A stretch of 64,000 nucleotides of DNA, taken from NCBI RefSeq assembly GCF_000442315.1, contig NZ_KE557320.1:66380-130379 (forward strand), written 5' to 3'. A program made the position numbers and the translations under genes. Origin of the DNA: Rubellimicrobium thermophilum DSM 16684. Its GTDB lineage: Bacteria > Pseudomonadota > Alphaproteobacteria > Rhodobacterales > Rhodobacteraceae. This document shows positions 1 to 11,435 of the stretch, piece by piece (position 1 is the stretch's first letter; the number at the start of each line of letters is the position of its first letter). Under the pieces are notes generated by a model. That model saw nothing but the letters and a program-made list of their open reading frames with translations. It was not told the origin of the DNA and did no database searches.

Positions 1-932
1 TGGAGCCCGCACAGGCCAACAATATCGGCCGCGCAAGGCGCATCGATGACGGGCGCTTCCGCTACATGGAGCGCGTCAAGTCCACCTTCCCGCAGGGGCG
101 GCGCCTCGACGGGCTCAAGGTCGTGATCGACTGCGCCAACGGGGCGGCCTACAAGGTGGCCCCCGAAGTCCTGTGGGAGCTGGGCGCATCCGTCGTGCCC
201 GTGGGCACCGCGCCCAACGGATTCAACATCAACGACCATGTCGGCTCCACCGCGCCGCGCGTCGCGGCCGAAACCGTCGTCGCCCATGGCGCCGATCTGG
301 GCATCTGTCTGGATGGCGATGCCGACCGCGTCATCCTGATCGACGAGACCGGCACCGTCGCCGATGGCGATCAGGTCATGGCGCTGCTGGCCGCACGCTG
401 GGCCGAGGCCGGACGCCTCCGGGGCGGCACGCTGGTGGCCACGGTGATGTCCAATCTCGGGCTCGAGCGGTTCCTGGCCGGGCGCGGGCTCCGGCTGGAA
501 CGGACGGCCGTCGGCGACCGCTACGTCGTCGAGGCGATGCGGCAGGGCGGCTGGAACCTGGGCGGAGAGCAGTCCGGCCATATCGTGATGACCGATTACG
601 CCACCACCGGCGACGGGCTTCTGGCCGCGTTGCAGGTTCTGGCCGCGATGATCGAGACAGGGCTGCCGGCCTCGCGCCTGCTGCGGCAGTTCGAGACCGT
701 GCCCCAGAGGCTGCGCAATGTGCGCCTGGCCGCAGGAAGCCAGCCCCTGGCCCATCCGCAGGTGGCGCAGGTCATCGAAGGGGCGAAGGCGCGGCTGAAC
801 GGGCAGGGACGCCTGCTGATCCGCAGGAGCGGGACCGAACCCCTGATCCGCGTGATGGCCGAATGCGAGGACGAGGCGCTGCTGGACGCCGTGGTGGCCG
901 AAGTCGTGGCCGCCGTCGAACACGCCGCCTGA
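1..932 (+). CDS. glmM: Phosphoglucosamine mutase, 5'-truncated by the window edge
   Basis: GlmM interconverts glucosamine-6-phosphate and glucosamine-1-phosphate in the cytoplasm, on the route to UDP-GlcNAc for peptidoglycan and LPS. The frame is open from base 3, so the internal ATG at 66 is not the start; residues before it ([22 protein letters not shown]) already match the middle of GlmM. About 310 residues are present, against about 445 for the whole family. The metal-binding DGDADR loop is at about 316-333 and the C-terminal phosphate-binding loop [14 protein letters not shown] at about 826-860. The N-terminal domain with the phosphoserine lies outside the window. No rearrangement is visible in the part seen. 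Confidence 0.95.
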   Translation, partial: EPAQANNIGRARRIDDGRFRYMERVKSTFPQGRRLDGLKVVIDCANGAAYKVAPEVLWELGASVVPVGTAPNGFNINDHVGSTAPRVAAETVVAHGADLGICLDGDADRVILIDETGTVADGDQVMALLAARWAEAGRLRGGTLVATVMSNLGLERFLAGRGLRLERTAVGDRYVVEAMRQGGWNLGGEQSGHIVMTDYATTGDGLLAALQVLAAMIETGLPASRLLRQFETVPQRLRNVRLAAGSQPLAHPQVAQVIEGAKARLNGQGRLLIRRSGTEPLIRVMAECEDEALLDAVVAEVVAAVEHAA

Positions 933-1343
933 CCCCGGGCGCCCGGATCCCGGAGCCCCCAAGCCCGCAGGCCCGTCGCCGCCCCGGCCGCGATGCCGAC
1001 CGGGCCCTGCCGCAGCCCGCGCCACAACCGGCAGAAGGGCCGGCAGCGCGGTCAGCAAAAGGGCCTGGGGCGGGCAGGGCATCGGGGTCTCCTTCTCTGG
1101 GGGCGCGGGGATTCGCGCCGGTGAGAGGGAGATTCGCCGCAAGAGGTTAACAGGCGGTTAGCGGGCCGCGCGCTGCGGCCCCGATTCGCGCAACACCCCC
1201 CCCGGCGGGGGGGTGTCCCGAGCGATGGCCCGGAGGGACCCGGAAGAAATGGCCCCGGAGAGCCGCCCGACGGCGGATCGGGAGGGGTGTCCCGGAGCCG
1301 CCCCGGAGCCGCCCCGGATCCGACCCGGAGCCGCGGGCGCCCG
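933..1343. other. Gene-free spacer between glmM and ilvC 3' ends
   Basis: About 410 bases between two convergent genes. Open frames here are GC-rich shadows with no recognisable protein. The spacer holds a strong hairpin at 1193-1216 and a run of imperfect direct repeats built on GGAGCCGCCCC at about 1285-1340. I see no RNA gene. Confidence 0.5.
1193..1216. terminator. GC hairpin downstream of ilvC and glmM
   Basis: An inverted repeat with arms ACACCCCCCC and GGGGGGGTGT around a four-base loop. It lies between the convergent 3' ends of glmM and ilvC, so it could end both transcripts. There is no U-tract, so a bidirectional intrinsic terminator is an inference from position and stem strength. 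Confidence 0.4.
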
Positions 1344-3642
<2,299 letters not shown>

Positions 3643-3683
3643 GCGCGGGGAGATAGGCCGGCCGGGGCGCGGCGGGAAGGGCC

Positions 3684-4361
3684 TCAGATCAGACGGGCGA
3701 GAAAGGCCGACAGGTCTGCGGCGTGGTGATGGACATGCGCATGGGGGGGCCTCTCGGGTGCCACGAGGACCGTGCGCATCCCCAGGCGATGCGGCACCAG
3801 CAGATTGCGCGGATCGTCGTCGAAGAAGGCGCCCTCTTCGGGCGACAGGCCGTCGAGCGCGAAGACGGCCTCGAAGGCGGCCTGATCGGGCTTGGGCAGC
3901 CAGCCGGCATGTTCCACGCCATAGACCGCATCGAAGACCCCCGAAAGCCCTCGCGCGGCCAGAACCCGGGCCGCATAGGCGCCATCGCCATTGGTGAAGA
4001 CGATCCGCCGCCCCGGCAGCGCCGCGATCCGCCTGGCCAGCACCGGATCGGGCGAGAGGGCGGACAGGTCCAGATCATGCACGAAGCGGAGATATTCGGC
4101 CGGGTCCAGCCCGTGTTCGGCCATCAGTCCCCGCAATGTCGTGCCATAGCGGTGCCAGTAGGCATCGCGTAGCGCATCGGCCTCGGCCTCGGTCAGGCCG
4201 AGCACCCGGCAGACGAAGGCCGTGATGCGGGGCTGCATCTGCGCAAAGAGCGCGGCCTGCGGCGGATAGAGCGTGTTGTCCAGATCGAACACCCAGACGC
4301 GGACATGCGCAAAGTCGCGCGGATCGAGGTGGTCGGGGGCAAGGCCGGGGGACAGGGACAT
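3684..4361 (-). CDS. HAD-family pyrimidine 5'-nucleotidase
   Basis: A 225-residue haloacid-dehalogenase-fold phosphatase of the SDT1/pyrimidine 5'-nucleotidase subfamily, probably dephosphorylating UMP or CMP. Motif I is FDLDNTLYPP near residues 25-34, motif II is the T of VFTNGDG, the motif III lysine is in LPKPDQ, and motif IV is FFDDDPRNL. The protein ends in a His-rich segment (PPHAHVHHH). The start MSLSPGLAPDHL gives the usual length. It precedes the hydroxylase gene on the same strand with a 41-base gap, so the two may be cotranscribed. The substrate is inferred from the family. Confidence 0.85.
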   Translation of the reverse strand: MSLSPGLAPDHLDPRDFAHVRVWVFDLDNTLYPPQAALFAQMQPRITAFVCRVLGLTEAEADALRDAYWHRYGTTLRGLMAEHGLDPAEYLRFVHDLDLSALSPDPVLARRIAALPGRRIVFTNGDGAYAARVLAARGLSGVFDAVYGVEHAGWLPKPDQAAFEAVFALDGLSPEEGAFFDDDPRNLLVPHRLGMRTVLVAPERPPHAHVHHHAADLSAFLARLI

Positions 4362-4513
4362 GGGCGCAGGCTAGGCACCCGCTGGCGGATCCGCAACGGG
4401 GCGGGGCAGGATGGCATCCCCGGCCCGGGAAGGCGGGACCGGGACAGGATCGGGATGCGGCCGGGCGCGCAGGATGCTTGCGCGCAGCCCCGCGCAGAGG
4501 CAGGGTCCGTCCC

Positions 4514-5173
4514 ATGACCGATGGCCGCACCCCTTCGCAGACGCGCGACGCCTATGACCTGATCCTCGAGGCGATCGACCAGGGCATCTATCGTCCGGGC
4601 GATCGGCTTGTGGAATCGGAACTGGCCGAACGCTTCGGCGTCTCGCGCACCCCGATCCGCGAGGCGCTCCAGCGAATGGAGACGCAGTCTCTCCTGACCC
4701 GGGACGGGCGCAGCCTGATCGTGGCCTCGCTCGATCACAACCAGCTGGCCGAACTCTATGTGGTGCGGGGCGAGCTCGAGGGCCTGGCGGCGCGCCTTGC
4801 GGCCAAGCATGCCGCACCCGAGGAGGTGCGCGTGCTGCGCGACATGCTCGAGGCGGACCGCGCCCTTGTGGACGATCCCCCGGCACTGGCCCGCGCCAAC
4901 CGCCGCTTCCACCGGCAGATCCATCTGGCCTCGCACAACCGCTTCCTGATCCAGCAGCTCGATCTGGTGCATCGGAGCATGGCACTGCTGGCTTCCACCT
5001 CGCTGGCTGCGGAGGGGCGGGGACGGGGCACCATCGAGGAACACGAGGCGATCGTGCGGGCCATCGAGGCCGGCGACGGGGAAGCGGCCGACCGCGCCCT
5101 GCGCGAGCATATCAGCCGGGCCTTCACGACGCGGCTGCGGCTCGATGCCGGGCGGATGACATCGGGGGGCTGA
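4514..5173 (+). CDS. GntR-family regulator with FCD ligand domain
   Basis: A 219-residue transcription factor. The N-terminal winged helix includes GDRLVESELAERFGVSRTPIREAL at about residues 30-53, and the C-terminal all-helical FCD domain has the acid/His metal-ligand pattern (RANRRFHRQIH, EHEAIVRAIEAGDGEAADRAL, REHI). The ATG at 4514 was chosen because it puts the helix at the usual offset; an upstream in-frame ATG at 4478 is possible. The 3' end overlaps the convergent GT2 gene by 50 bases. No metabolic operon adjoins it, so its target and ligand are unknown. Confidence 0.88.
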   Translation: MTDGRTPSQTRDAYDLILEAIDQGIYRPGDRLVESELAERFGVSRTPIREALQRMETQSLLTRDGRSLIVASLDHNQLAELYVVRGELEGLAARLAAKHAAPEEVRVLRDMLEADRALVDDPPALARANRRFHRQIHLASHNRFLIQQLDLVHRSMALLASTSLAAEGRGRGTIEEHEAIVRAIEAGDGEAADRALREHISRAFTTRLRLDAGRMTSGG

Positions 5174-6875
5174 GGAACACCGGCGGGTCGATCCCATGGG
5201 CCGTCTTGTCCCAGCGGAAGGGACAGACGGCCACCTCCCACCAGGCCCGCCAGATGGCGATCGTGGCCAGCGGGAAATAGAACGGCAGCAGGGGTGCCCA
5301 CAGGCCCAGCCGCCCCTTGCCTGCCCGCGCCACCCCCAGGGCCGCGCATCCCAGGTCGAGCGCCTGTCCGGCCAGGAACAGCACCGAGAGCACCGCCAGG
5401 GCCGGCCTCGGCAGGACCGGCGCCAGCGGATGGGGCAGACCGAACGGCACCAGCCAGCCCAGCCACAGCAGCGGGGCCAGGGTGAAGGTGACGAGCGTGC
5501 CGAGGAACAGGATCTGGAACCCCCAGAAGCGCCGCGGCCCCAGATCCCGCCAGAGCCGGAGCGGCGCGCGCATATGCACCGCCCATGTCACCGCATAGCC
5601 CTTGAGCCAGCGGCTCCGCTGGCGGATCCAGGGCCAGGGACGGCAATTCGCCTCTTCCTGTGTGGTGATGGGAATCACCTCGGTCACATAGCCGTGCCGG
5701 GCAAGGCGGATGCCCAGATCCGCATCCTCGGTCACATTGTGGGCGTCCCAGCCGCCGACGGCCTCGATCGCCTCGCGCCGCAGGAAGAGCGTCGTGCCGC
5801 CCAGCGGGATGGCCAGACCGAGCCGCATGAGTCCGGGCAGAAGGACCCGAAACCAGGCAGCATATTCCAGGGTGAACATCCGCGCCATCAGATTGCCCCG
5901 CCAGTTGTAGTAGTCGAGCGCGCCCTGCAGGCAGGCGGTGCGGGGGCCGCGCCGGGCAAAGATTTCGGCCACACGGCGCAGGTGATCCGGGGCGGGGACA
6001 TCCTCGGCATCGTAGATGCCGATGATGCTGCCCCTGGCGAAGGGCAGGGCATAGTTCAGCGCGCGGGGCTTGGTCCGCAGCGTCCCCTCGGGGACGGTCA
6101 CGATCCGGGCCCAGGCGGGCAGATCGGTGGCTGCGAGCGCCTCCTGCGTCAGATGGTCGTCATCCTCGACCACGAGGCAGAGATCGAGCCGGTCGCGCGG
6201 GTAATCGAGGGCGGCCATGCGGGCCAGCAGATGGCTGGCCACCTCTTTTTCGCGATAGAGGGGGACAAGGAGGGAGATCAGGGGCAGGCGCGCCGGGATG
6301 ACGACGGCGCCGCGGTCGCGGTCGTCAGGCCGCAGCGTGGCCAGAAGGGCCGCGGCCTTCAGCCCGGCCGCCGCGAGCCCCGCCAGCGCGGCCGCCAGCG
6401 TGAGACCGGCCAGCAGCAGCCCGGGCGCGAGGATCAGCCCGGTGAGGAGGATCAGCCCCCCCGCCGTCGCGGCGGCCAGAAGCGGGCGCCGGGGCAGGCT
6501 GCGGCAGCTGTCCTGCCGGGGCGTGCGCGTCTCGGCCAGATGGACGAGCGGGCGTCCGACATGGAGGGCGAGGGCCTGCTCCAGCCTTCCGGGCCGGGCC
6601 CGGGCCAGGCGGACCGGGCCGAGCGCGGCCTCGAGCCGGGGGAGATGACGCGCCGCCGCGACGGGATCGGCCGCGATGACCAGGGCGAGCGGTCCGATCC
6701 GCCGCCAGGGCAGGAGCCCCTCCTCCAGCATGAGCTGGGGCGGGAGCGCGGCAAGCAGACCGGGGTCTGGCGGCTGGATCAGGGGATCGGCCCCCGAAAG
6801 CCCGGACAGGAGTTGCCATGAGGGCGCCGCCCGTGCCGCCCGATTCGCCGCTGTCGATCGCCCTGATTCGGACAT
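5124..6875 (-). CDS. Membrane-bound family 2 glycosyltransferase (XagB/cellulose-synthase-like)
   Basis: A 583-residue processive-type GT2. Residues 1-110 resemble the GSPII_E/MshEN-like N-terminal domain that precedes some bacterial polysaccharide synthases. Hydrophobic segments at about 130-180 come before the GT-A domain, which has VVEDDDHLTQ, the DxD-like DAEDVPAPDHL, the TEDADLGIRLARHGY acid and the QRSRWLKGY motif. Further membrane segments lie at about 430-545. It probably adds a nucleotide sugar to a polymer or lipid acceptor at the inner membrane. A perfect CtrA box (6915-6930) and a hairpin over the start codon lie upstream. It overlaps the convergent GntR gene by 50 bases. The polymer is unknown. 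Confidence 0.85.
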   Translation of the reverse strand: MSESGRSTAANRAARAAPSWQLLSGLSGADPLIQPPDPGLLAALPPQLMLEEGLLPWRRIGPLALVIAADPVAAARHLPRLEAALGPVRLARARPGRLEQALALHVGRPLVHLAETRTPRQDSCRSLPRRPLLAAATAGGLILLTGLILAPGLLLAGLTLAAALAGLAAAGLKAAALLATLRPDDRDRGAVVIPARLPLISLLVPLYREKEVASHLLARMAALDYPRDRLDLCLVVEDDDHLTQEALAATDLPAWARIVTVPEGTLRTKPRALNYALPFARGSIIGIYDAEDVPAPDHLRRVAEIFARRGPRTACLQGALDYYNWRGNLMARMFTLEYAAWFRVLLPGLMRLGLAIPLGGTTLFLRREAIEAVGGWDAHNVTEDADLGIRLARHGYVTEVIPITTQEEANCRPWPWIRQRSRWLKGYAVTWAVHMRAPLRLWRDLGPRRFWGFQILFLGTLVTFTLAPLLWLGWLVPFGLPHPLAPVLPRPALAVLSVLFLAGQALDLGCAALGVARAGKGRLGLWAPLLPFYFPLATIAIWRAWWEVAVCPFRWDKTAHGIDPPVFLSPPMSSARHRAAAAS

Positions 6876-6913
6876 TCTGCCCTCTCCCTGCCGGAGAGGA
6901 TGAGGGCAGAATG
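6873..6913 (-). promoter_or_regulatory. Hairpin covering the RBS and start codon of the GT2 gene
   Basis: A perfect 12-base inverted repeat, CATTCTGCCCTC (6873-6884) and GAGGGCAGAATG (6902-6913), with a nested CTCTCC/GGAGAG stem. On the transcribed (minus) strand the 3' arm holds the purine-rich RBS (GGGAGAGGG) and the AUG at 6875. The folded mRNA would therefore bury the ribosome entry site. It could also be a REP-like palindrome that happens to lie here. Confidence 0.5.
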
Positions 6914-6914
6914 G

Positions 6915-6930
6915 TTAAGGACGCGTTAAC
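6915..6930 (-). promoter_or_regulatory. CtrA-binding site (TTAA-N7-TTAAC)
   Basis: TTAA at 6915-6918, seven bases, then TTAAC at 6926-6930: an exact match to the full CtrA recognition sequence known from Caulobacter and conserved in Rhodobacterales. It lies 40-55 bases upstream of the GT2 start codon and just past the carA 3' end. That is a position where CtrA could activate or repress the GT2 gene. Binding is inferred from the motif only. Confidence 0.6.
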
Positions 6931-6974
6931 GACACGGAAAAGTCCTGGAAAAGCCGCGAAGGGCCTTTCTGTCT

Positions 6975-8138
6975 TCAGGCGCCCCTTGCGGCCTGCCGGG
7001 CCGCCATCGCGGCGGCAAACCGGTCGAAGAGATAGGCGCTGTCCTGGGGGCCGGGGCTCGCTTCGGGGTGATACTGGACGGAAAAGACCGGGCGGTCCTT
7101 CATGCGCAGGCCGCAGTTGGACCCGTCGAAGAGCGAGACATGGGTTTCGATCACGCCTTCGGGCAGGGTCTGGGCGTCCACGGTGAAGCCGTGATTCATC
7201 GAGGTGATCTCGACCTTGCCGGTCTCCAGATCCTTGACGGGGTGGTTGGCGCCATGATGGCCGTGATTCATCTTCACGGTCCGACCCCCGAGCGCCAGGG
7301 CCAGCATCTGATGTCCGAGGCAGATGCCGAAGAGGGGCAGATCGGTCCGGTCGAGCACCTCGCGGATCATGGGCACGGCATAGGCGCCCGTCGCGGCCGG
7401 ATCGCCCGGGCCGTTCGAGAGGAATACCCCATCCGGGTTCTGGGCCAGCACATCCGCCGCGGTGGAGGTGGCGGGCATCACGACGACCTCGGCCCCCACC
7501 GCCGCGAGCGAGCGCAGGATGTTCCTCTTGGCCCCGTAATCCAGCGCCACCACGCGGAAGCGGGGGGCTTGCTGCCGGCCGAACCCCCCGGGCCAGGCCC
7601 ATTTCGTCTCGTCCCAGCGATAGGACTGGGTGCAGCTCACCTCGCGCGCGAGATCGAGCCCCACAAGCCCGCGAAAGGCGCGGGCCTCGCTGACCAGCCG
7701 TTCGATGTCGAAGCGTCCCTCCGGGTCGTGGGCCAGGGCCACATGGGGCGCCCCCTGCTGGCGGATGGCCCGGGTGAGCCGGCGCGTGTCCACCCCGCCG
7801 ATGCCGATCCGCCCCCGCCTGGCCAGCCAGTCCGACAGGCCCTCGGCCGCGCGCCAGTTGGAGGGGGCGGTCGGATCCCATTTCACCACCATGCCGGCGG
7901 CAACGGGCTGGGCCGCCTCGTCATCCTCGGGGTTGGTGCCGGTGTTGCCGATATGGGGAAAGGTGAAGGTCACGACCTGACCCGCGTAGGAGGGGTCCGT
8001 CATGATCTCCTGATAGCCGGTCATCGCCGTGTTGAACACGAGTTCGGCCGTCACCTGTCCCGTGGCGCCGAAGCCGCGCCCGTAGAACAGGGTGCCGTCG
8101 GCCAGGGCAAGACAGGCGGTGGGTCGGGTCTGGGGCAT
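6975..8138 (-). CDS. carA: Carbamoyl-phosphate synthase small subunit
   Basis: CarA is the glutaminase subunit that feeds ammonia to CarB for carbamoyl phosphate, the precursor of arginine and pyrimidines. The protein is 387 residues, normal length. The N-terminal domain begins ACLALADGTLFYGRGFG. The class I amidotransferase domain has the nucleophile in GICLGHQM and the His-Glu pair in YHPEASPGP. carB is not adjacent, as is usual in Rhodobacterales. It is divergent from yqeY with a 113-base gap. No leader attenuator is obvious. Confidence 0.97.
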   Translation of the reverse strand: MPQTRPTACLALADGTLFYGRGFGATGQVTAELVFNTAMTGYQEIMTDPSYAGQVVTFTFPHIGNTGTNPEDDEAAQPVAAGMVVKWDPTAPSNWRAAEGLSDWLARRGRIGIGGVDTRRLTRAIRQQGAPHVALAHDPEGRFDIERLVSEARAFRGLVGLDLAREVSCTQSYRWDETKWAWPGGFGRQQAPRFRVVALDYGAKRNILRSLAAVGAEVVVMPATSTAADVLAQNPDGVFLSNGPGDPAATGAYAVPMIREVLDRTDLPLFGICLGHQMLALALGGRTVKMNHGHHGANHPVKDLETGKVEITSMNHGFTVDAQTLPEGVIETHVSLFDGSNCGLRMKDRPVFSVQYHPEASPGPQDSAYLFDRFAAAMAARQAARGA

Positions 8139-8251
8139 GGGACGGCTCCGCGCAGGATCGGTCGGGGGTTACGCGCGAGGGCGGCAGAGGTCAATTGCGG
8201 CATCGCGCTGCGGTCCCTATCTCGGGTCCGGAACCGGCAAGGAGAGACGGG

Positions 8252-8713
8252 ATGGACCTGCGGACGCGGATCGGCGAGGCTCTCAAGGAGGCCATGCGCA
8301 GCAAGGATGCGCTGCGCGTGGGGGTGCTGCGCATGGCGGGGGCGGCGATCAAGGACCGCGACATCGCTGCGCGCGGCGAGGGGCAGCCCTCTCCCGTGCC
8401 GGAGGATGGCGTCATCGCCGTCCTGGCGAAGATGGTCCGCCAGCGGCAGGAGAGCGCCCGCGCCTATGACGAGGCGGGGCGCGCGGATCTGGCCGAAAGG
8501 GAGCGTGCCGAGGCCGCCGTGCTCGAGGCCTTCCTGCCCCGTGCCCTGTCGGAGGCGGAGACCGAGGCCGCCGTGGAGGCGGCCATCGCCGAGACCGGCG
8601 CCACGGCGGTGAAGGACATGGGGCGCGTCATGGCCGCGCTGAAGGCTCGGCATGCCGGCGCGATCGACATGGGGCGGGCAGGGGCGCTGGTGAAGGCCCG
8701 CCTCTCGGCCTGA
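8252..8713 (+). CDS. GatB/YqeY-domain protein
   Basis: A 153-residue protein of the YqeY family, homologous to the C-terminal tRNA-binding tail domain of the amidotransferase GatB. It begins MDLRTRIGEALKEAMRSKD and ends with the family pattern KDMGRVMAALKARHAGAIDMGRAGALVKARL. An RBS (GGAGAG) lies just before the ATG at 8252. It is divergent from carA, a neighbour pair common in this lineage. A role in tRNA-related metabolism is suggested by homology but is not established. Confidence 0.93.
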   Translation: MDLRTRIGEALKEAMRSKDALRVGVLRMAGAAIKDRDIAARGEGQPSPVPEDGVIAVLAKMVRQRQESARAYDEAGRADLAERERAEAAVLEAFLPRALSEAETEAAVEAAIAETGATAVKDMGRVMAALKARHAGAIDMGRAGALVKARLSA

Positions 8714-8784
8714 GCGATCGCCACGGGGAACGGGGCAGGGGCGGCGCGGGTTGATCCGCTGTCCCGCCTGTCACGGAGGATCCG

Positions 8785-8973
8785 ATGCCCGCCCGTTCCA
8801 AGGCCCAGCAGCGCGCCGCCGGCGCCGCCCTGTCCGCCAAGCGCGGAGAAACCCCCGTAGAGGATCTGCATCCCACCGCGCGCGAGATGCATGACAGCAT
8901 GACCGAAGCCGAGCTGGAGGACCTGGCCTCCACGAAGCACGACGGCCTGCCCGACCACGTCGAGGGGGACTGA
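8785..8973 (+). CDS. DUF3008 small protein
   Basis: A 62-residue, Ala/Lys/Glu-rich protein starting MPARSKAQQRAAGAALSAKRGE, the hallmark of DUF3008, with the conserved SMTEAELEDLASTKHDGLPDHV tail. It has no membrane segment or signal peptide. A GGAGGATCC RBS lies directly upstream of the ATG at 8785. Such small proteins are often stress- or stationary-phase associated, but their function is unknown. It ends 18 bases before the convergent DUF2244 gene. Confidence 0.85.
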   Translation: MPARSKAQQRAAGAALSAKRGETPVEDLHPTAREMHDSMTEAELEDLASTKHDGLPDHVEGD

Positions 8974-8991
8974 AGTTCCCCTTCGTTCCCC

Positions 8992-9519
8992 TCAGCGCAG
9001 GCGGGCAAGCGCGGCCTCGATCTCGGGCCGCAGGGCCAGCCGTTCCTCCTCGGAGAGGAAGGCGCCGATCTCCACGGTGCGGCCGGCGCCGCTGAGGGTG
9101 AGGTATTGGGGCACCGGCCCGCCTTCCGCATGCAGGGCGGTCCGCACCCAGTGCGGATTGGCCTCCCAGCGGCGGGGTGGCCGGCCGGGATCGTGCCGCA
9201 CCAGCTCCACGCGATCCGGCCAGAGGGAGAGCACCTCCATCACCTCGCCCGTGCGATAGCTGTGGCGGATAGCGATCCATGTCCCCGCGAGGGTCGCCGT
9301 CACGAAGGGCAGGAGGCCCCAGAGGACGGCGGTGCCCAGCACCGACAGCAGGGGCAGAGCCGCCAGCGCCGCCGTGGCGGCGAAGAAGACGGCAAAGCCC
9401 CGCAGCGGCAGGGACCGATGCGGCCAGAGCCGGAGCTGCACGCGCGGGGCGGGAGCGGATGCGCGAACGGCCCCGGATTGCTCCGGGGCCGTCTGCGGGG
9501 TCGTCCATGCATAGGGCAT
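8992..9519 (-). CDS. DUF2244 membrane protein
   Basis: A 175-residue integral membrane protein with a hydrophobic hairpin at about residues 40-85 and a C-terminal soluble domain ([18 protein letters not shown], the DUF2244 pattern). It starts 15 bases after ctaD on the same strand, the usual place for DUF2244 in Rhodobacterales, so it is probably cotranscribed with the oxidase gene. A role in oxidase assembly or maintenance is an inference from that linkage. The ATG at 9519 ([12 protein letters not shown]) is the only plausible one after the ctaD stop. Confidence 0.85.
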   Translation of the reverse strand: MPYAWTTPQTAPEQSGAVRASAPAPRVQLRLWPHRSLPLRGFAVFFAATAALAALPLLSVLGTAVLWGLLPFVTATLAGTWIAIRHSYRTGEVMEVLSLWPDRVELVRHDPGRPPRRWEANPHWVRTALHAEGGPVPQYLTLSGAGRTVEIGAFLSEEERLALRPEIEAALARLR

Positions 9520-9533
9520 GGGCTGTCCGGGTC

Positions 9534-11208
9534 TCAGTGGGCCGGGCTGCGGTCCCAGTCCTCGCGCCGCGGAAGCGTCTCGAAGGTGTGCTCGGGCGGC
9601 GGAGAGGGGAGGGTCCATTCCAGCGTGTCGGCCCAGGGCGTCCAGGGATTCGCCGGCGCGGTGCGCGGGGCGCGGGCGAGCACCCAGAACAGCGCGGCGA
9701 TGAAGAACAGGAAGGACGCGAAGGCGAGGAAGGCCCCGATCGAGGAGACGTAGTTCCAGGTGGCGAAGGCCTCCGGATAGTCGATGTAGCGGCGGGGCAT
9801 CCCCTGACGGCCCAGGAAGTGCTGCGGGAAGAAGGTGAGGTTCGCGCCGATGAACATCAGCGTGAAATGCACCCGGCCGATCCATTCGGGGATCATCTTC
9901 CCGGTCATCTTCGGCAGGTAGAAGTAGATTCCGGCGAAGATCCCGAACACCGCGCCCAGCGACATCACGTAGTGGAAATGGGCCACCACATAGTAGGTGT
10001 CGTGATAGTAGCGGTCGATCGGCGCCTGCGAGAGCACGATCCCCGTGACCCCGCCCACCGTGAACAGAAAGATGAAGCCCAGCGCCCAGAGCATGGGCGT
10101 GCGGAACTCGATGGAGCCGCCCCACATGGTGGCGATCCAGGAGAAGATCTTCACCCCGGTGGGCACCGCAATGACCATCGTTGCCAGCATGAAGTAGGTC
10201 TGCTGGGTGAGGGGACATGCCGGCCGTGTACATGTGGTGCGCCCAGACGACGAAGCCCAGCACGCCGATGGCGATCATCGCCCAGACCATCGGCAGATAG
10301 CCGAAGATCGGCTTCTTCGAGAAGGTCGAGACCACATGCGAGATGATCCCGAAGGCGGGGATGATGATGATGTAGACCTCGGGATGGCCGAAGAACCACA
10401 GGATGTGCTGATAGAGCACCGGATCGCCGCCGCCATCGGGGAAGAAGAAGGTGGTCCCGAAGTTGCGGTCGGTCAGCAGCATGGTGATCGCGCCGGCGAG
10501 CACGGGCAGGGCGAGCAGGATCAGCCAGGCGGTGACGAAGATCGCCCAGGCGAAGAGCGGCACCTTGAACAGCGTCATCCCCGGCGCGCGCATGTTCAGG
10601 AAGGTCGTGATCATGTTGATCGCGCCGAGGATCGACGAGGCCCCCGACAGGTGCACGGCGAAGATCGCCAGATCCATCGAATAGCCCGATTCCGTCGTGG
10701 ACAGGGGCGGATAGAGCACCCAGCCCACGCCAGCGCCGAGCTGGCCGTTGCCGCCGGGGGCCAGCATCGACGCCACCCCCAGCGAGGCCCCGGCCACGAA
10801 CATCCAGAAGGACAGGTTGTTGAGCCGCGGAAAGGCCATGTCTGGCGCACCGATCTGCAGCGGCATCAGATAGTTGCCAAAGCCGCCGAAGAGCGCCGGG
10901 ATGACCACGAAGAACATCATCAGCACCCCGTGATAGGTGATGAAGACGTTCCACAGATGGCCGTTCGGCGTGCAGCTTGCCTCGGGCTGGGGCAGGAAAT
11001 GCATCCCCTCGAGGCACATGTACTGCACCCCCGGATGCATCAGCTCCATGCGCATGTAGACGGTGAACAGAACGGCGATGAAGCCGAGGACGCCCGACAC
11101 CCACAGATAGAGGATGCCGATGTCCTTGTGGTTCGTGGACATGAACCAGCGGGTGAAGAACCCGCGGTGATCGTGATGGTCGTGGTCGTGGATGGCGGCG
11201 TCGGCCAT
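9534..11208 (-). CDS. ctaD: Cytochrome c oxidase subunit I (aa3 type), one frameshift
   Basis: The catalytic subunit of the aa3 terminal oxidase, holding heme a and the heme a3-CuB site in the inner membrane. The N-terminus ([31 protein letters not shown]) leads into twelve membrane segments. [14 protein letters not shown] carries the CuB His cross-linked to Tyr, and [11 protein letters not shown] near the C-terminus carries heme ligands. At 10211-10214 a run of four G (plus strand) should be three: removing one base restores [20 protein letters not shown] and the rest of the protein, about 557 residues. A dead copy would look less perfect elsewhere, so sequencing error is likely. No ctaC or ctaE adjoins it. 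DUF2244 follows. Confidence 0.93.
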
Positions 11209-11435
11209 GCGGCGGCTCTCCCGGACGGACGTGGCGCTGGGACGGCGCGGCCGCCGGATGGAGAATCCGGACGGACGGACACCGGGCCCGCTTCAGGCCG
11301 GGTTTAGCGTGGCCGCGCCCGACCGGCAAGGCGGCGCCAGGGGGCGCGGCGACCTGTCCCAGCCTCTCGTCGTCCACCGGATCTTAACGCCCGTGCGCGA
11401 AGAAAACCCTCAGAGGCGAATCATCGGGGTTCTGG

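Noticed and set aside
1147..1162. TTAA-N7-TTAGC, near match to a CtrA box
   Set aside because: One mismatch in the second half-site, and it lies between the 3' ends of glmM and ilvC where no promoter is needed.
1285..1340. GGAGCCGCCCC-type repeats as a possible CRISPR
   Set aside because: Short, overlapping and imperfect with no spacers of uniform length; only simple GC repeats.
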